A DNA stretch of 64,000 bases from Bog-756 sp963738545 (GCA_963738545.1 CAVTXA010000002.1:186001-250000), one strand, 5' to 3'; shown: positions 52,333-61,594, counted from the first letter of the stretch. Numbers and translations are program-made. Notes: generated by a model from the letters alone, not told the origin.

Positions 52333-52469
52333 GGTCTCTCCCCGCTCGATTCGGTCGAAATATACCAGGTGGACCCGGGTGCGACACGGTTGAAGGGACG
52401 TCCCACCACCGCACAATCGATGGTTGACGGGACCGCCGTCCGGGGCCCGATCAGCGAAGGGTGGTCGGG

Positions 52470-53459
52470 CTAGTGGGTGATGGTCGACGACCACCGGATG
52501 ACGCTCTGGCCGGTGATCGGCTGCAGCCGGCTCACCAGTTGGCTGTAGCCGTCCGCAGGGAGGTTCCCGCTGGCGGTGGTCAGCACGCCGTAGATGGTCA
52601 TGGTCTGGCCGTTGTCCCTGGCGAAACTGACCAGGGCACTCCAGGCGGCGGCGTCGGTCGACGAGTAGATCTCCGGAACGGCCAGGTTGGGCCGGAACCC
52701 ATCGGCTATCTGCAGGAGCTGGCTGTCGCTCCAGAAGCCGGCGTCGGCCGAGCCGTAATCCACCATGGCCGGCTGGTAGCCGCCCACGGCCGCGGCGTAG
52801 CCGGCCATGAGGTCGTAGGTGTTGTGGTACTCGGGATCGAAGGCGGGCTCAGCATCGTCACCCGCCATCACGGCGACCGAGTCGGTGTAGCCCGACCGGC
52901 TCTTGAGCGAGTTCGTGTAGGCATCCACCTGCATCACCGATGAGGCCAGCTGCGCTCCCCAGGCGCCGAAGTTCTGAGGCTCGTCGTTGCAGCCGCACAC
53001 CACGGTTCCGCACGGCTGCCCGGGTCCACAGCTGTCGTTGGTGCCGATGACCACGTCCAGTTGGAGGTGTCCGGGTGCCGTGGTGAAGTAGCCGTCGACG
53101 AAGCTCTCCGCGGCCGAAACGATGGATGCGAACGAAGTGAACGCACCACTGAAGTCGTCGGTGCCGTCAACCGAACCGACGGCGGCAGGCCGTCCGAAAT
53201 CCAGGATGACCAGGCCCTGTGAGCCGGCGTGCCCGGCGGCCTGACCCTGAGCGAAGAGCGTGCCCGGATCGGTGCTGACCTCGTAGTGCGACGCCGTCGC
53301 TGGCTGAACCGGAACGGAGGTGGCGCCCGAGGCCGTGATGCCCACACTGACGACGACGCCGGCGGTCACGAGCGCCAGGGTCAGCGCCGCGATCCTCCAC
53401 GCCTTCCGGCGGGTCGCGGCTGGAGTGACACGGGTATGGGCAGGCATACAGGGCGTCAT
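52470..53459 (-). CDS. Secreted protein of unknown function
   Basis: About 329 aa. Signal peptide near 18-45 (IAALTLALVTAGVVVSVGIT), then an extracytoplasmic domain with a likely disulfide region (NDSCGPGQPCGTVVCGCNDE near 145-165) and a repeating beta/alpha pattern (LVILDFGRPAAVG, SVAVMAGDDAEPAFDPEYH, PAMVDYGSADAGFWSD, TMTIYGVLTTASGN) that could be a TIM-barrel of the glycosidase-like kind. I recognise no family. ATG 53459 or 53447; neither has a good ribosome site. The upstream region is AT-rich and probably holds its promoter. Confidence 0.62.
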   Translation of the reverse strand: MTPCMPAHTRVTPAATRRKAWRIAALTLALVTAGVVVSVGITASGATSVPVQPATASHYEVSTDPGTLFAQGQAAGHAGSQGLVILDFGRPAAVGSVDGTDDFSGAFTSFASIVSAAESFVDGYFTTAPGHLQLDVVIGTNDSCGPGQPCGTVVCGCNDEPQNFGAWGAQLASSVMQVDAYTNSLKSRSGYTDSVAVMAGDDAEPAFDPEYHNTYDLMAGYAAAVGGYQPAMVDYGSADAGFWSDSQLLQIADGFRPNLAVPEIYSSTDAAAWSALVSFARDNGQTMTIYGVLTTASGNLPADGYSQLVSRLQPITGQSVIRWSSTITH

Positions 53460-54082
53460 TTCTTGGGAGCTATGGATACAAATCGTGATCCCATGAATCG
53501 TTTGAGCGGCTCCATACTGGCACAGCACTATTCAGAATAAAAGGGGCAATCTATCTGGCCTCTGATGCTCAAGGAGCCGACCGAGGAACCAAGGTCAATC
53601 CCTGGGTCGATCCTCCGTCTCCGACGATTGGGCGTGCCAGGTGAACGGTGCAAGCTGTGACGGCCAGCGAGTAGCAGCCGGTCGATTCCGGGAAATCATT
53701 CGACCCGGTCCAGGCGGCTCTGATCCTGTCCCCATGGACTGGTATCCCGTGGGCCGCTCTTGGCCAATTCGACGGGATTGGACCAATCACCATGGGAACG
53801 ATATCGACCGGGAGAGGTCGACCTCGGCGCGTCACATGACCCGCGATGCGGTGGAGCAAGCCGAGGGCAGGGCCAGACGTCCGCCCACCGGGGACCGGAC
53901 CGTCCCTCCGGGCGGACCATGCCGCCGCCGAGCCGGCTGATGACAACGTTTGTCGTGCAGGGCTTCGTATCCATGGCCCATCCGCACAGCCGGATCTGGA
54001 CCGACCGGATGGGACCATGCGATCGGCGGGTAGAACAGTGGCCGGGCGGGGAGTACCCGAGGCAGCCGGAGGACACCCAACC
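53460..54082. other. 623-bp stretch without a convincing gene
   Basis: Between the secreted protein and the next plus-strand gene. The first 100 bp (53460-53560) are AT-rich for this window (AATAAAAGGGGCAATCTATC) and on the minus strand offer promoter-like TATTCT and TTGCCC words for the secreted-protein gene. The rest is GC-rich, with a short palindrome GACAA-CGT-TTGTC at 53942-53954. The open frames here (for example on the minus strand at 53569-54084) lack ribosome sites and look like composition artefacts. It may be a decayed gene, a long leader or an RNA gene; I see no tRNA or known RNA. Confidence 0.5.
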
Positions 54083-54490
54083 ATGACCCGTCAGTTCCGC
54101 TACGCCGTGGACAAGCGTTACCTGCCGTTGCTCCTGCCCTTCGGGCTGAGGCGCAACCGCGACGGGGTGACGCTGGGCGATGACGGTTCGTTCGTGGCCA
54201 GCTTCGGGTTCTTCTCGGTGGCCACACCGCTGGACAACATCACCGGCGCCCACGTCACCCGCAACTATCGCTGGTGGACGGCCTTCGGCGTGCGGGCGTC
54301 GATGGCCGACGACGGCTTGACCTTCGGTACGAACCACCGGGCCGGTGTCTGTGTCCACTTCGCCGAGAAGGTCCCCAGCCGACTGAGCAAGGGCGGTCAC
54401 TCCGCGCTGACGGTGACGGTCGAGGACCTCGAGGGACTGACGGAGGCCCTCGGCGGTGACCCCGGGGAGCCCTCCGCTCCTCCCGGGTGA
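54083..54490 (+). CDS. Small PH-like domain protein
   Basis: 135 aa. A compact beta-rich sequence (LPLLLPFGLRRNRDGVTLGD, SFGFFSVATPLDNITGAHVT, WWTAFGVRASMADDGLTFGT) that resembles the bacterial pleckstrin-like domain seen in mycobacterial conserved hypotheticals. No membrane helix. ATG 54083 has GGAGG upstream, which sets the start inside a longer open frame. It precedes the branched-chain amino acid importer by 203 bp, with no evident link. Function unknown. Confidence 0.68.
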   Translation: MTRQFRYAVDKRYLPLLLPFGLRRNRDGVTLGDDGSFVASFGFFSVATPLDNITGAHVTRNYRWWTAFGVRASMADDGLTFGTNHRAGVCVHFAEKVPSRLSKGGHSALTVTVEDLEGLTEALGGDPGEPSAPPG

Positions 54491-54693
54491 AGGTTCCAGC
54501 CTGATCGGCGTCACGAGTCGACCGCTCGGGATGCGGGGCGGCGCGCGCCGGACCGGGGAGAGCGATTGGCGGCCCTGCCCTCGCATGGGGCACCTACCTG
54601 TGATTTGATGTCCCCCGGGGAAGAAGCAGCACAGCACACCCGTCGGCGGTTTCGGCGGGCCAGCCTTCGATCGAGGGCGCCACAAAGGGGGAA

Positions 54694-55950
54694 ATGTACG
54701 TGTTGAGCAAGCGCATCATGTCTGGGGGACTGGCCCTGCTGATCGGAGCCACGGCCGCAGGAGTGGGGGTGGGCGGTCAGATGGCCGGCGCCACGACGGC
54801 GGAGCCGGGGGTCACGGCCAACTCGATCACCGTCGGGTCGATCAGTGACATCTCCGAGCCCATACCCGGGCTCTTCGAGGGCGCCAAGATCGGGACCGAG
54901 GCCTACTTCGCCTACATCAACAGCCAGGGGGGCGTGAACGGGCGCAAGCTGATCCTCGACGCCAAGGACAGTGCCTTCTCAGCCGGGACGGTCACCAACG
55001 AGGCCCAGAGCATCGCCGCCAACGACTTCGCCATCGTGGGGGGCTTCTCACTCCTCGACGGCTCGGAGCAGCCGGCCGTGGATGCAGCCCACCTGCCGGT
55101 CGTGACCCAGGTGCTGACCCCCGCCTACTACTCGGACCCGAATCTCTACTCGGCCGTCCCGCTGGTGACCAACGGTGAGATCTCCGGTCCCTTCAAGTGG
55201 CTCAAGTCCAAGTACCCCCAGGACGTCCAACACGTAGGCGTGATCGGTTCCAGCGCGGCAGCCACCGCCGTCACCGCCGAGCACGTCTTCAAGAATGAGA
55301 CCCAGAGCCTCGGCTACAAATGGGTGTACGAGCGCGACGCCAGCTACTCGGAGACGTCGTTCATCCCTGACATCATCAAGATGAAGAACGAAGGGGTGAA
55401 GATCGTCTTCGAACCCTCCCAGCAGGGTGCCTACATCAGCAACATCGCCCAGGAGATGAAACAGGAGGGCCTCAACGCCATCCTGCTCAGCGGGTCCAAC
55501 GCCTACGAGGCGAACTTCAACCCGGGTTCGGCCGGCAACGGCACCATCGTCACCGGCGTCGACGCCATGTACATGGGCCAGGACGCCAAGGCGGTCCCGG
55601 CCGTGGCCACCTTCGACCACTGGGCCAAGAAGGTCGACCCCCAGACCCAGCTCGACCTCTACACCCTCGACGCCTGGATCAACGCCGAGCTGTTCGTGCA
55701 GGCGCTGAAGGCCGAGGGGGCCAATCCGACCCGGGCGGGGCTCGAAGCGCAGTTGGACAAGATCACCTCGTTCAACGCCGACGGCCTCATCTCCACCCAG
55801 AACCCGGCCAAGAAGCTCCCCGGGGACTGCTGGCTGGCCATCGAGTACGAGAACGGTACGTGGAAGCGGATACCCCCAGATCCGAAGTCCGGGTTCGTCT
55901 GCAACCCCGGCGGCTTCTACCCCACCAGTTACAAGGGTGTGAACCGCTAG
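54694..55950 (+). CDS. livJ: Branched-chain amino acid-type ABC transporter substrate-binding protein
   Basis: 418 aa, Peripla_BP_6 fold. Signal peptide at 1-36 (SGGLALLIGATAAGVGVGGQ), then ITVGSISDISEPIPGLFEGA near 46-65, AYINSQGGVNGRKLILDAKD near 79-98 and AIVGGFSLLDGSEQPAVDAA near 112-131. The family binds Leu/Ile/Val or, as often, amides, aromatic acids or urea, so the ligand is open. No lipobox Cys is apparent. ATG 54694 follows AAAGGGGG by a few bases. First gene of a compact three-gene importer. Confidence 0.92.
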   Translation: MYVLSKRIMSGGLALLIGATAAGVGVGGQMAGATTAEPGVTANSITVGSISDISEPIPGLFEGAKIGTEAYFAYINSQGGVNGRKLILDAKDSAFSAGTVTNEAQSIAANDFAIVGGFSLLDGSEQPAVDAAHLPVVTQVLTPAYYSDPNLYSAVPLVTNGEISGPFKWLKSKYPQDVQHVGVIGSSAAATAVTAEHVFKNETQSLGYKWVYERDASYSETSFIPDIIKMKNEGVKIVFEPSQQGAYISNIAQEMKQEGLNAILLSGSNAYEANFNPGSAGNGTIVTGVDAMYMGQDAKAVPAVATFDHWAKKVDPQTQLDLYTLDAWINAELFVQALKAEGANPTRAGLEAQLDKITSFNADGLISTQNPAKKLPGDCWLAIEYENGTWKRIPPDPKSGFVCNPGGFYPTSYKGVNR

Positions 55951-55983
55951 CCCCATCGTCGCCCCAGGAAGAGTCGAGCAACC

Positions 55984-57912
55984 GTGAGTGAGTTCCTCCA
56001 GTACCTCGTGATCGGGATCGTCACCGGTTCGATCTACGCGGTCAGTGCCAGTGGGCTGGTGGTCACCTACAACGCCACGGGGATCTTCAATTTCGCCTAC
56101 GGCGCCGTGGGCATGTTCCTTGCCTACCTGTACTGGCAGCTGTGGCAGGGGTGGGGCTGGAACCCGGTGCTTTCGCTGGTCATCGTGCTGGTGGTGTTGG
56201 CCCCGATCCTGGCCCTCGTGGTCGAGCGGGTCCTGATGCGACCACTGCACGGCTCCACGCTCAACACCATGATCGTGGTCACCCTGGGCATGTTCCTGCT
56301 CCTGTACGGCGTCACGGGCACCATCTGGAACCAGTCGGTAACCCGCAATCTGCCGGCCTGGTTCGCCGCCGACCAGGTTGACGTCTTCAACGTCAACCTC
56401 ACCTATGAACAGCTCATCACCCTGGGGTGTGCGGTCCTGGTGGCCACGGCGCTGTGGTTCCTGTTCCGGCACACCCGGATCGGTGTGTCCATGCGGGCCG
56501 TGGTGGACGACCCGGCCCTGGCCTCGATGACCGGTGCCCGCTCCGGACGGATCGCCGGGCTGGCGTGGATCATCGGCTTCATGGCCGCCGGACTGGCGGG
56601 GATCCTGGTGGCCCCGGGGACAGGCATGAGCCTCGAGATCCTCTCGGAGCTGGTCATCTTCGGGTACGCCGCCGCCATCGTGGGCCGACTCCGCTCGCTG
56701 CCGCTGACGTTCCTCGGCGCCATGATCCTGGGCATCGCCGGGTCGATGGCCATCGGCTACGTGCCGCAGAGCCAGCTGAACAACGTGTCCAACGCCCTTC
56801 CGATGGGGCTGTTGATCATCGTCTTGCTGCTCCTGCCCCAGGGCACCCTGACCGCTGGTCGACTGGCCCGCCACCGACCTCCCCGGACCCCGACGCTCGG
56901 GACCACACTGATCGGTGGCCTGGTCCTCATTGGCCTCGCCACCCTGATCGCCTACCTGATCACCGGGATCAACCTGTACACCGAGGGCCTCGGTCTGGCG
57001 ACGGCCATCGCCGCCCTCTCCCTCGTCCTGTTGTCGGGCTACGGCGGCCAGGTGTGGCTGTGCCAGTTCACCTTCATGGGTATGGGGGCATGGGCCATGA
57101 CCAAGGTCGACGGGGGGAACTCCATCCTCGGCGTGCTGGCGGCCATCGGCCTGTGCGCCGCGGCCGGCGGCATTCTGGCCCTCCCCGCCCTCCGCCTCCG
57201 CGGTCTGTACATGGCCCTGGCGACCCTGGCCTTCGCCGTCCTGATGGACGAGATCTTCTTCACCAACCCGTCCATTGTCACCGGCGGCTCGATCACGGTG
57301 GGCCGACCCACCATCTTCGGGATGAAGTTCGTCACCGACCGCTCGTTCGTCATCCTGTTGGCCATCGTGCTGGCGGTGTGCATCGTGGGGGTGGGCGTCC
57401 TTCGCCGGGGCAGCTTCGGTCGTCGACTGGTGGCCATGAGCGACAGCCAGGTGGCCTGCGCCACCGTGGGCATGAACATCATCACGACCAAGCTGGCCGT
57501 GTTCGTGCTGGCCGGGGGACTGGCCGGACTGGCCGGCGCTCTTTACGGCGGCATGGCCCGGACCGTATCGGTCTCCCAGTTCGGCTTCGTGGAGAGCCTG
57601 GTGCTGTTCGTGGCCGTGGTGCTGGCCGGCGTGACCATGTTGAGCGCCTCGGTGCAGGCCGGGATCAGCCTGGCGGTGATCGCCCTCATCGCCCAGCACC
57701 TGCCGTCCTTCGCCGGGTTCACCTACATCCTGTTCGGCGTGGGTATCATCGCCGTCGGCCGCAATCCCTACCGCCTGGGCCAGGAGTACGAGCGCCTCGG
57801 CGAGCGGATCCGGGCCCGCCGCAGGCCGAGTGGCCCCGACTCCCCTTCGATCGACGGAACCCGGCAGTCGGCCGTGCCGGCCCAGCCGGCCCAGGAGCCG
57901 TCCGTTGTCTGA
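55984..57912 (+). CDS. Fused LivH-LivM permease
   Basis: 642 aa, both permeases of a Liv importer in one chain. Residues 1-290 match LivH (FLQYLVIGIVTGSIYAVSAS, ATGIFNFAYGAVGMF, IGVSMRAVVDDPALASMTGA coupling loop). After an Arg/Pro/Thr linker near 295-310, residues 310-610 match LivM (LSGYGGQVWLCQFTFMGMGA, RLRGLYMALATLAFAVL, RRLVAMSDSQVACATVGMNI coupling loop). The C-terminal 35 residues are hydrophilic. GTG 55984 with AGGAAG upstream. It overlaps the ATPase gene by 8 bp. Such fusions are known in some Actinobacteria and Proteobacteria. Confidence 0.92.
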   Translation: MSEFLQYLVIGIVTGSIYAVSASGLVVTYNATGIFNFAYGAVGMFLAYLYWQLWQGWGWNPVLSLVIVLVVLAPILALVVERVLMRPLHGSTLNTMIVVTLGMFLLLYGVTGTIWNQSVTRNLPAWFAADQVDVFNVNLTYEQLITLGCAVLVATALWFLFRHTRIGVSMRAVVDDPALASMTGARSGRIAGLAWIIGFMAAGLAGILVAPGTGMSLEILSELVIFGYAAAIVGRLRSLPLTFLGAMILGIAGSMAIGYVPQSQLNNVSNALPMGLLIIVLLLLPQGTLTAGRLARHRPPRTPTLGTTLIGGLVLIGLATLIAYLITGINLYTEGLGLATAIAALSLVLLSGYGGQVWLCQFTFMGMGAWAMTKVDGGNSILGVLAAIGLCAAAGGILALPALRLRGLYMALATLAFAVLMDEIFFTNPSIVTGGSITVGRPTIFGMKFVTDRSFVILLAIVLAVCIVGVGVLRRGSFGRRLVAMSDSQVACATVGMNIITTKLAVFVLAGGLAGLAGALYGGMARTVSVSQFGFVESLVLFVAVVLAGVTMLSASVQAGISLAVIALIAQHLPSFAGFTYILFGVGIIAVGRNPYRLGQEYERLGERIRARRRPSGPDSPSIDGTRQSAVPAQPAQEPSVV

Positions 57913-59551
57913 CGGAACGGCGACCCTCTCGCCTCCCGCCCTGACCGTCGAGTCGGTGTCCGTCCGTTTCGGCGGGCTCCAGGCCCTCGACGGTGTCGAC
58001 CTCGAGGTGGCCGGGGGAGAGATCCACGGCCTGATCGGCCCGAACGGGGCCGGCAAGACCACTCTGTTCAACGTGGTGGCAGGGTTGCAGCATCCGACGG
58101 GAGGAACCGTCCGCCTCGGAGTGCACGACGTCACCCGGACCAAGCCTCACCGACGCTCCCGGCTCGGTCTGGGACGAACCTTCCAACGGCTCGAGCTGTT
58201 CGGGACGCTGACGGCGCGGGAGAACGTGCAGATGGCGGCCGAGGTCCAGCGGGGCAAGCTGGCGTCGGGCCGCACGCCGGCCGAAGAGGCGGCCGTCCAG
58301 CTCGAGCGGGTCGGCCTGCTGGCCATCGCTGACGAGCCCACCGACTCCCTCCCCACCGGACTGGCCCGACTGGTGGAGATGGCCCGGGCTCTGGCGTGTT
58401 CACCGGATCTGTTGCTGTTGGACGAGCCGAGCTCGGGGTTGAACGCTGAAGAGACCCACGCCCTCGGCCAGGTGCTGCTCCAACTGGCCGCGGAAGGCAT
58501 GGGGATCCTCCTCGTCGAACACGACATGGAGCTGGTCATGTCGATCTGTGACCGGGTGGATGTGCTCGACAACGGAATGATCATCTGCCGGGGCGATCCC
58601 GACTCGGTGCGGGCCGATCCTCAGGTCCAACAGGCCTATCTCGGAGGGGAGGCCGAGCCCGTCGAGCCGGCGCCGCCGGTCATCGCCGCCGCCCCCGTCT
58701 CGTCCAACGGCTCCCGTGACATGGACGACGACGGCGACGTCGTGCCCGAAGGTCCGAGCGAGCCCGGGACGGAGATCCCGCCGGCCCTCTCGGTCAGCGA
58801 CGTCCGGGCGGGCTATGGCCGCATCGAGGTCCTCCACGGGGTGTCGTTGGACGTCAGGACGGGATCGGCCCTGGCTCTCCTGGGCCCGAACGGGGCGGGG
58901 AAGTCGACCCTCTTGAAGGTCATCGCCGGGCAGTTGGCCCCCACCGCCGGCACGGTGGCGTTCTCCGGTCGCACCATGGGCAGGAACGCCTCTGAGCACT
59001 TGGCCCGGACCGGCGTGTGCATGATTCCCGAGGGCCGGTCCGTCTTCCCCAACCTGACGGTACGGGAGAACCTGCTCATGTACACCTACCGGAGACCGGG
59101 GTTGAAGGCCTCCACCATCGAGGAGAAGGCGTTCGCACGGTTTCCCGTCCTCGGCATGCGCCACAAGCAGCTGGCCGGCACGCTGTCCGGCGGCGAACAG
59201 CGCATGCTGGCCATGGCCCGGGCGCTCACCACCGACCCGGAGATCCTCTTCCTGGACGAGCTGTCCATGGGTCTGGCGCCGCTCATCGTGGAGGAGCTCT
59301 ACGGCGTGGTCGACCAGTTGGTTAAGTCGGAACACCTCACCATCGTGATGGTCGAGCAGTTCGTCCAGACGGCACTGTCCATTGCCGACCACGCCGTGAT
59401 CATGGTCAACGGGCGACTGGTGAGGAGCGGTTCCCCCGAGGCCATCCGGGCCGAGGTGGTCGGGGCCTACCTCGGCGCCGAGCTCGACCCAGACGCTCCA
59501 CCGGGTGGGGCGGACGGAGCCGAGACCAACCGGCCTGGCGCCATCGCCTGA
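57905..59551 (+). CDS. Fused LivG-LivF ATPase
   Basis: 548 aa with two complete ABC ATPase domains. First (about 12-250, LivG-type): GPNGAGKTT, LGRTFQRLELFGTLTARENV, LPTGLARLVEMARAL as the degenerate signature, LLLLDEPSSGLNAEE. An acidic Pro/Glu/Asp linker (about 250-298) leads to the second (about 298-530, LivF-type): GPNGAGKST, LSGGEQRMLAMARAL, ILFLDELSMGLAPLIVEELY. The LivF Walker B followed by S-M-G-L-A-P is characteristic. TTG 57905 with AGGAG upstream; the 8-bp overlap couples it to the permease. Completes a three-protein Liv importer. Confidence 0.92.
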   Translation: MSDGTATLSPPALTVESVSVRFGGLQALDGVDLEVAGGEIHGLIGPNGAGKTTLFNVVAGLQHPTGGTVRLGVHDVTRTKPHRRSRLGLGRTFQRLELFGTLTARENVQMAAEVQRGKLASGRTPAEEAAVQLERVGLLAIADEPTDSLPTGLARLVEMARALACSPDLLLLDEPSSGLNAEETHALGQVLLQLAAEGMGILLVEHDMELVMSICDRVDVLDNGMIICRGDPDSVRADPQVQQAYLGGEAEPVEPAPPVIAAAPVSSNGSRDMDDDGDVVPEGPSEPGTEIPPALSVSDVRAGYGRIEVLHGVSLDVRTGSALALLGPNGAGKSTLLKVIAGQLAPTAGTVAFSGRTMGRNASEHLARTGVCMIPEGRSVFPNLTVRENLLMYTYRRPGLKASTIEEKAFARFPVLGMRHKQLAGTLSGGEQRMLAMARALTTDPEILFLDELSMGLAPLIVEELYGVVDQLVKSEHLTIVMVEQFVQTALSIADHAVIMVNGRLVRSGSPEAIRAEVVGAYLGAELDPDAPPGGADGAETNRPGAIA

Positions 59552-59638
59552 CCCCAGCGCTCCACGGCTCCTCCGGGTCCAACCACCGGGCAACACCGGG
59601 CGGGGAAGGACCCACGACTCGTGGGCGTCGGGCGGGTG

Positions 59639-59713
59639 TCAGCTCCCCAAGACAGGGATGGCGGCACAGAGGGCTGCCAGTGTGATCAGCGGAATCATGA
59701 TCAGCCAGGTCAT
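59639..59713 (-). CDS. 24-aa membrane micro-protein, relative of the 67-aa protein
   Basis: 24 codons plus TGA: MTWLIMIPLITLAALCAAIP followed by VLGS. It is almost entirely one hydrophobic helix. The residues align with the first 24 of the 67-aa protein at 24.5-24.7 kb (shared MT-LI, PL, the A-rich core and the (I/V)PVL end), and the leader upstream is of the same type. It may be a decayed or minimal paralogue. Too short for the usual gene finders. The repeat of leader plus ORF, not the ORF alone, is the reason to call it. Confidence 0.45.
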   Translation of the reverse strand: MTWLIMIPLITLAALCAAIPVLGS

Positions 59714-59719
59714 CTCAGT

Positions 59720-59795
59720 TCAAGCACGTTCGGATCGGTCTGCTTGCCTCCATGGTCGACAGTAGACAGCGAGTTGAAGAATGGCGTAAGCCCAC
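59720..59795 (-). promoter_or_regulatory. Candidate structured leader (copy 2)
   Basis: On the minus strand: GTGGGCTTACG (59795-59785), GGAGGCAAGCAG (59751-59740) and TGCTTGA (59726-59720) in the same order as at 24.7 kb. The 12-mer again lies exactly 38 nt before the ATG. CAAGCA (59746-59741) pairs with TGCTTG (59726-59721) around a 14-nt loop. The first element differs from copy 1 by one base. The conservation is seen directly; a regulatory RNA role is inferred. Confidence 0.5.
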
Positions 59796-59849
59796 CGGAA
59801 GAACCGCATAAGCAGTGGGGCGTGATCGCTGTCGGCAGAGCCCGCATCG

Positions 59850-60794
59850 TCATGGGGCCGTCACCACCGTCACGAAGTCCCGCGACCACCCGACCTGGTA
59901 CTGGTCGCCGGGACGGCGCTGGCCCGGGATGCCGGGGGCCAGTGCGCCCCCCGGCGTGACGGCCGACGCCAGTTGCACCCATTCCGGATTGATGTCGAGC
60001 TCCATGCCCGTCACCGCACCGGCGCTCACCAAGGCCTCGGCCAGATCAATCGGGAGGGCGTTCATGCTGGCGGCGTAGAGCAGATCGCCGGAGCCGTCCT
60101 CGGCGAGCGAGCTCCGGGCCACGACGGCCACGCCTCCTAGTGTCGCCCCCCAGGCGGCGATGTCACCGATGTTGCCCGCCGGCTGGCTCCCAGCGACCAA
60201 CGGGGCGAGATTCTGGCGGACGCTGGCCACCTGCTCACCCGGAGTGGGGACATCGTGACCCCACACACCCACATGCGCCGTCCCGTCGGTATCGATGACC
60301 AGGCTGGCATAGCCGGGCTGCAGTGGCACCAGGACCTGTCCGTTCAACTCGAACCCGCCCGCCCCCGCCGTCGCCTCGAACCCTCCGTTGAACGCGGCCA
60401 GGAGCGCCGGGGCCTCGTCCGGGCCGATCGACGGTCCGTCATCGGGGAGTACCGTGGCGTTCCCCCGCGGAGGATCGGAGCTCCCGACGTGGAGGGCGAA
60501 GCGGGTACGCCCGGCCCGGAACCGGAAGATGGTCACCACGTGGCCCGTGGGCTCGGTCAGCGACTGGCTGTCTACGGCGATCGCCCCGCCGATAGTGGTG
60601 ACCGGGGTCCATCCCGGCTGTTCGGTGGTCGTCGTGGTCGTAGGTGGAACGGTCGTGGTGGTGGTGGTCCGCCTGGTGTCGGGCAGCCTGGCGAGGGCCT
60701 GGCCGGACGTGCAGCCGGCCAGGACCAGGCAGATCGTCGTGACCGTTGCGCCCACCACCCGTCGATGTCGGTGCCACCCGGGCAGCGCGACCAT
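59850..60794 (-). CDS. Secreted phosphodiester glycosidase-family lipoprotein
   Basis: 314 aa. Lipoprotein signal with LVLAGC near residue 28, a Thr/Pro spacer, then a domain resembling NAGPA/DUF2233: FAGRTRFAL-like start (RAGRTRFALHVGSSD), LAAFNGGFEATAGAGGFELN near 135-155 and MELDINPEWVQLASAV near 265-280. In the characterised family this fold cleaves N-acetylglucosamine from phosphodiesters. The substrate here is probably an envelope polymer. ATG 60794 abuts the ApbE stop with no gap (TAG-ATG), so it belongs to the FMN-binding/ApbE operon. Confidence 0.78.
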   Translation of the reverse strand: MVALPGWHRHRRVVGATVTTICLVLAGCTSGQALARLPDTRRTTTTTTVPPTTTTTTEQPGWTPVTTIGGAIAVDSQSLTEPTGHVVTIFRFRAGRTRFALHVGSSDPPRGNATVLPDDGPSIGPDEAPALLAAFNGGFEATAGAGGFELNGQVLVPLQPGYASLVIDTDGTAHVGVWGHDVPTPGEQVASVRQNLAPLVAGSQPAGNIGDIAAWGATLGGVAVVARSSLAEDGSGDLLYAASMNALPIDLAEALVSAGAVTGMELDINPEWVQLASAVTPGGALAPGIPGQRRPGDQYQVGWSRDFVTVVTAP

Positions 60795-61594
60795 CTAGAT
60801 CACTTCCATCGGGAACCCAGCTGTCCGTCGCATGGTGCCGTCGAGCCTCACGACCATGGCTTCGTAGCCCTCGACGGCCTCGGTCAGGTCCAGCCCGTCC
60901 TCACCAGCCACGGCCACGGCCGTGGCCAGTGCATCGGCGAGGCCCAGGTCCGGCCCGGTCACACTGGCCGATGCCACCTTCGGGGTCGAGGAGCCGGTGC
61001 GGGGGTCGATCAGGTGCTGGCCCCGCTCGTAGGAGCCCGACGTGGCCAGGGCGGTAGCCCCCGTCACCACGCAGAGCAGCTCTCGAACGGCGAATGGATT
61101 GACAATGCCGAACCGGAACCGTGTCGATGGCCCCAACCCGCCGAAGCTGGCGATGTCACCGGCCGCATTCACGATGGCACCGGTCACCAGTGGGCTGGCC
61201 AGCGCGGCCAGGGCTCGTTGCGCGGCCCAGCCCTTCACGTAGCCGGTGGGATCCACGCCGCCGGGCAGGACCCACGGATCGAACCATCCCCCGGAGAGCT
61301 CTCGGGCCGTAGTGCACAGTCGGAGAACCTCGGCGATCTCGGGCGGGGCCGCCTCCACCGTGATGTCCCCACGACGGACCCTGCTCATGGGGCTGTCCCA
61401 CTTCCACGTGCTGAAGACTCGTCGGCTTGGTGCAGGGAGGCATGGACAGCCTCGAGGAGCGGAGCGACGTCGGCCGAGGACAGCGGAGACGCTCCGTACA
61501 GGTCGACGGTCACGACCGTGCCCATGACCTCGATGTGGTGCACGAAGTGGGTGTCCCGCTTCGGGACCAGGCGTGTGGGCACGAGATCGGTCAC
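60795..61594 (-). pseudogene. apbE: FAD:protein FMN transferase (ApbE) with a frameshift
   Basis: The gene is split over two frames. The N-terminal piece (61594 to about 61418, GTG overlapping the FMN-binding gene stop as GTGA) contains EVMGTVVTVDLYG and ends in LHQADE. In the frame one base back the sequence goes on without interruption as VFSTWKWDSPMSRVRRGDIT through GGWFDPW, YVKGWAAQRAL, NAAGDI and GTSGSYERG-like TSGSYERGQHLIDPRTG, all ApbE landmarks. Joining them gives 266 aa. A single missing G near 61418, or a -1 shift, explains it; there is no obvious slippery heptamer. ApbE attaches FMN to a Thr of the adjacent FMN-binding protein. Sequencing error is possible. Confidence 0.82.

Noticed and set aside
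53569..54084. 171-codon minus-strand open frame in the gene-free region
   Set aside because: No ribosome site, no recognisable domain, amino acid composition typical of shadow frames.
55048..58143. Long minus-strand open frame (about 1031 codons) opposite the Liv genes
   Set aside because: Composition is His/Asp/Gln/Gly-rich with no domain; it is the antisense shadow of clear livJ, LivHM and LivGF genes.
58300..58420. Degenerate ABC signature in the LivG half as a sign of inactivity
   Set aside because: LPTGLARLVEMARAL is close to the LPYGxQRxLEIARAL form normal for LivG proteins, so it is not a defect.
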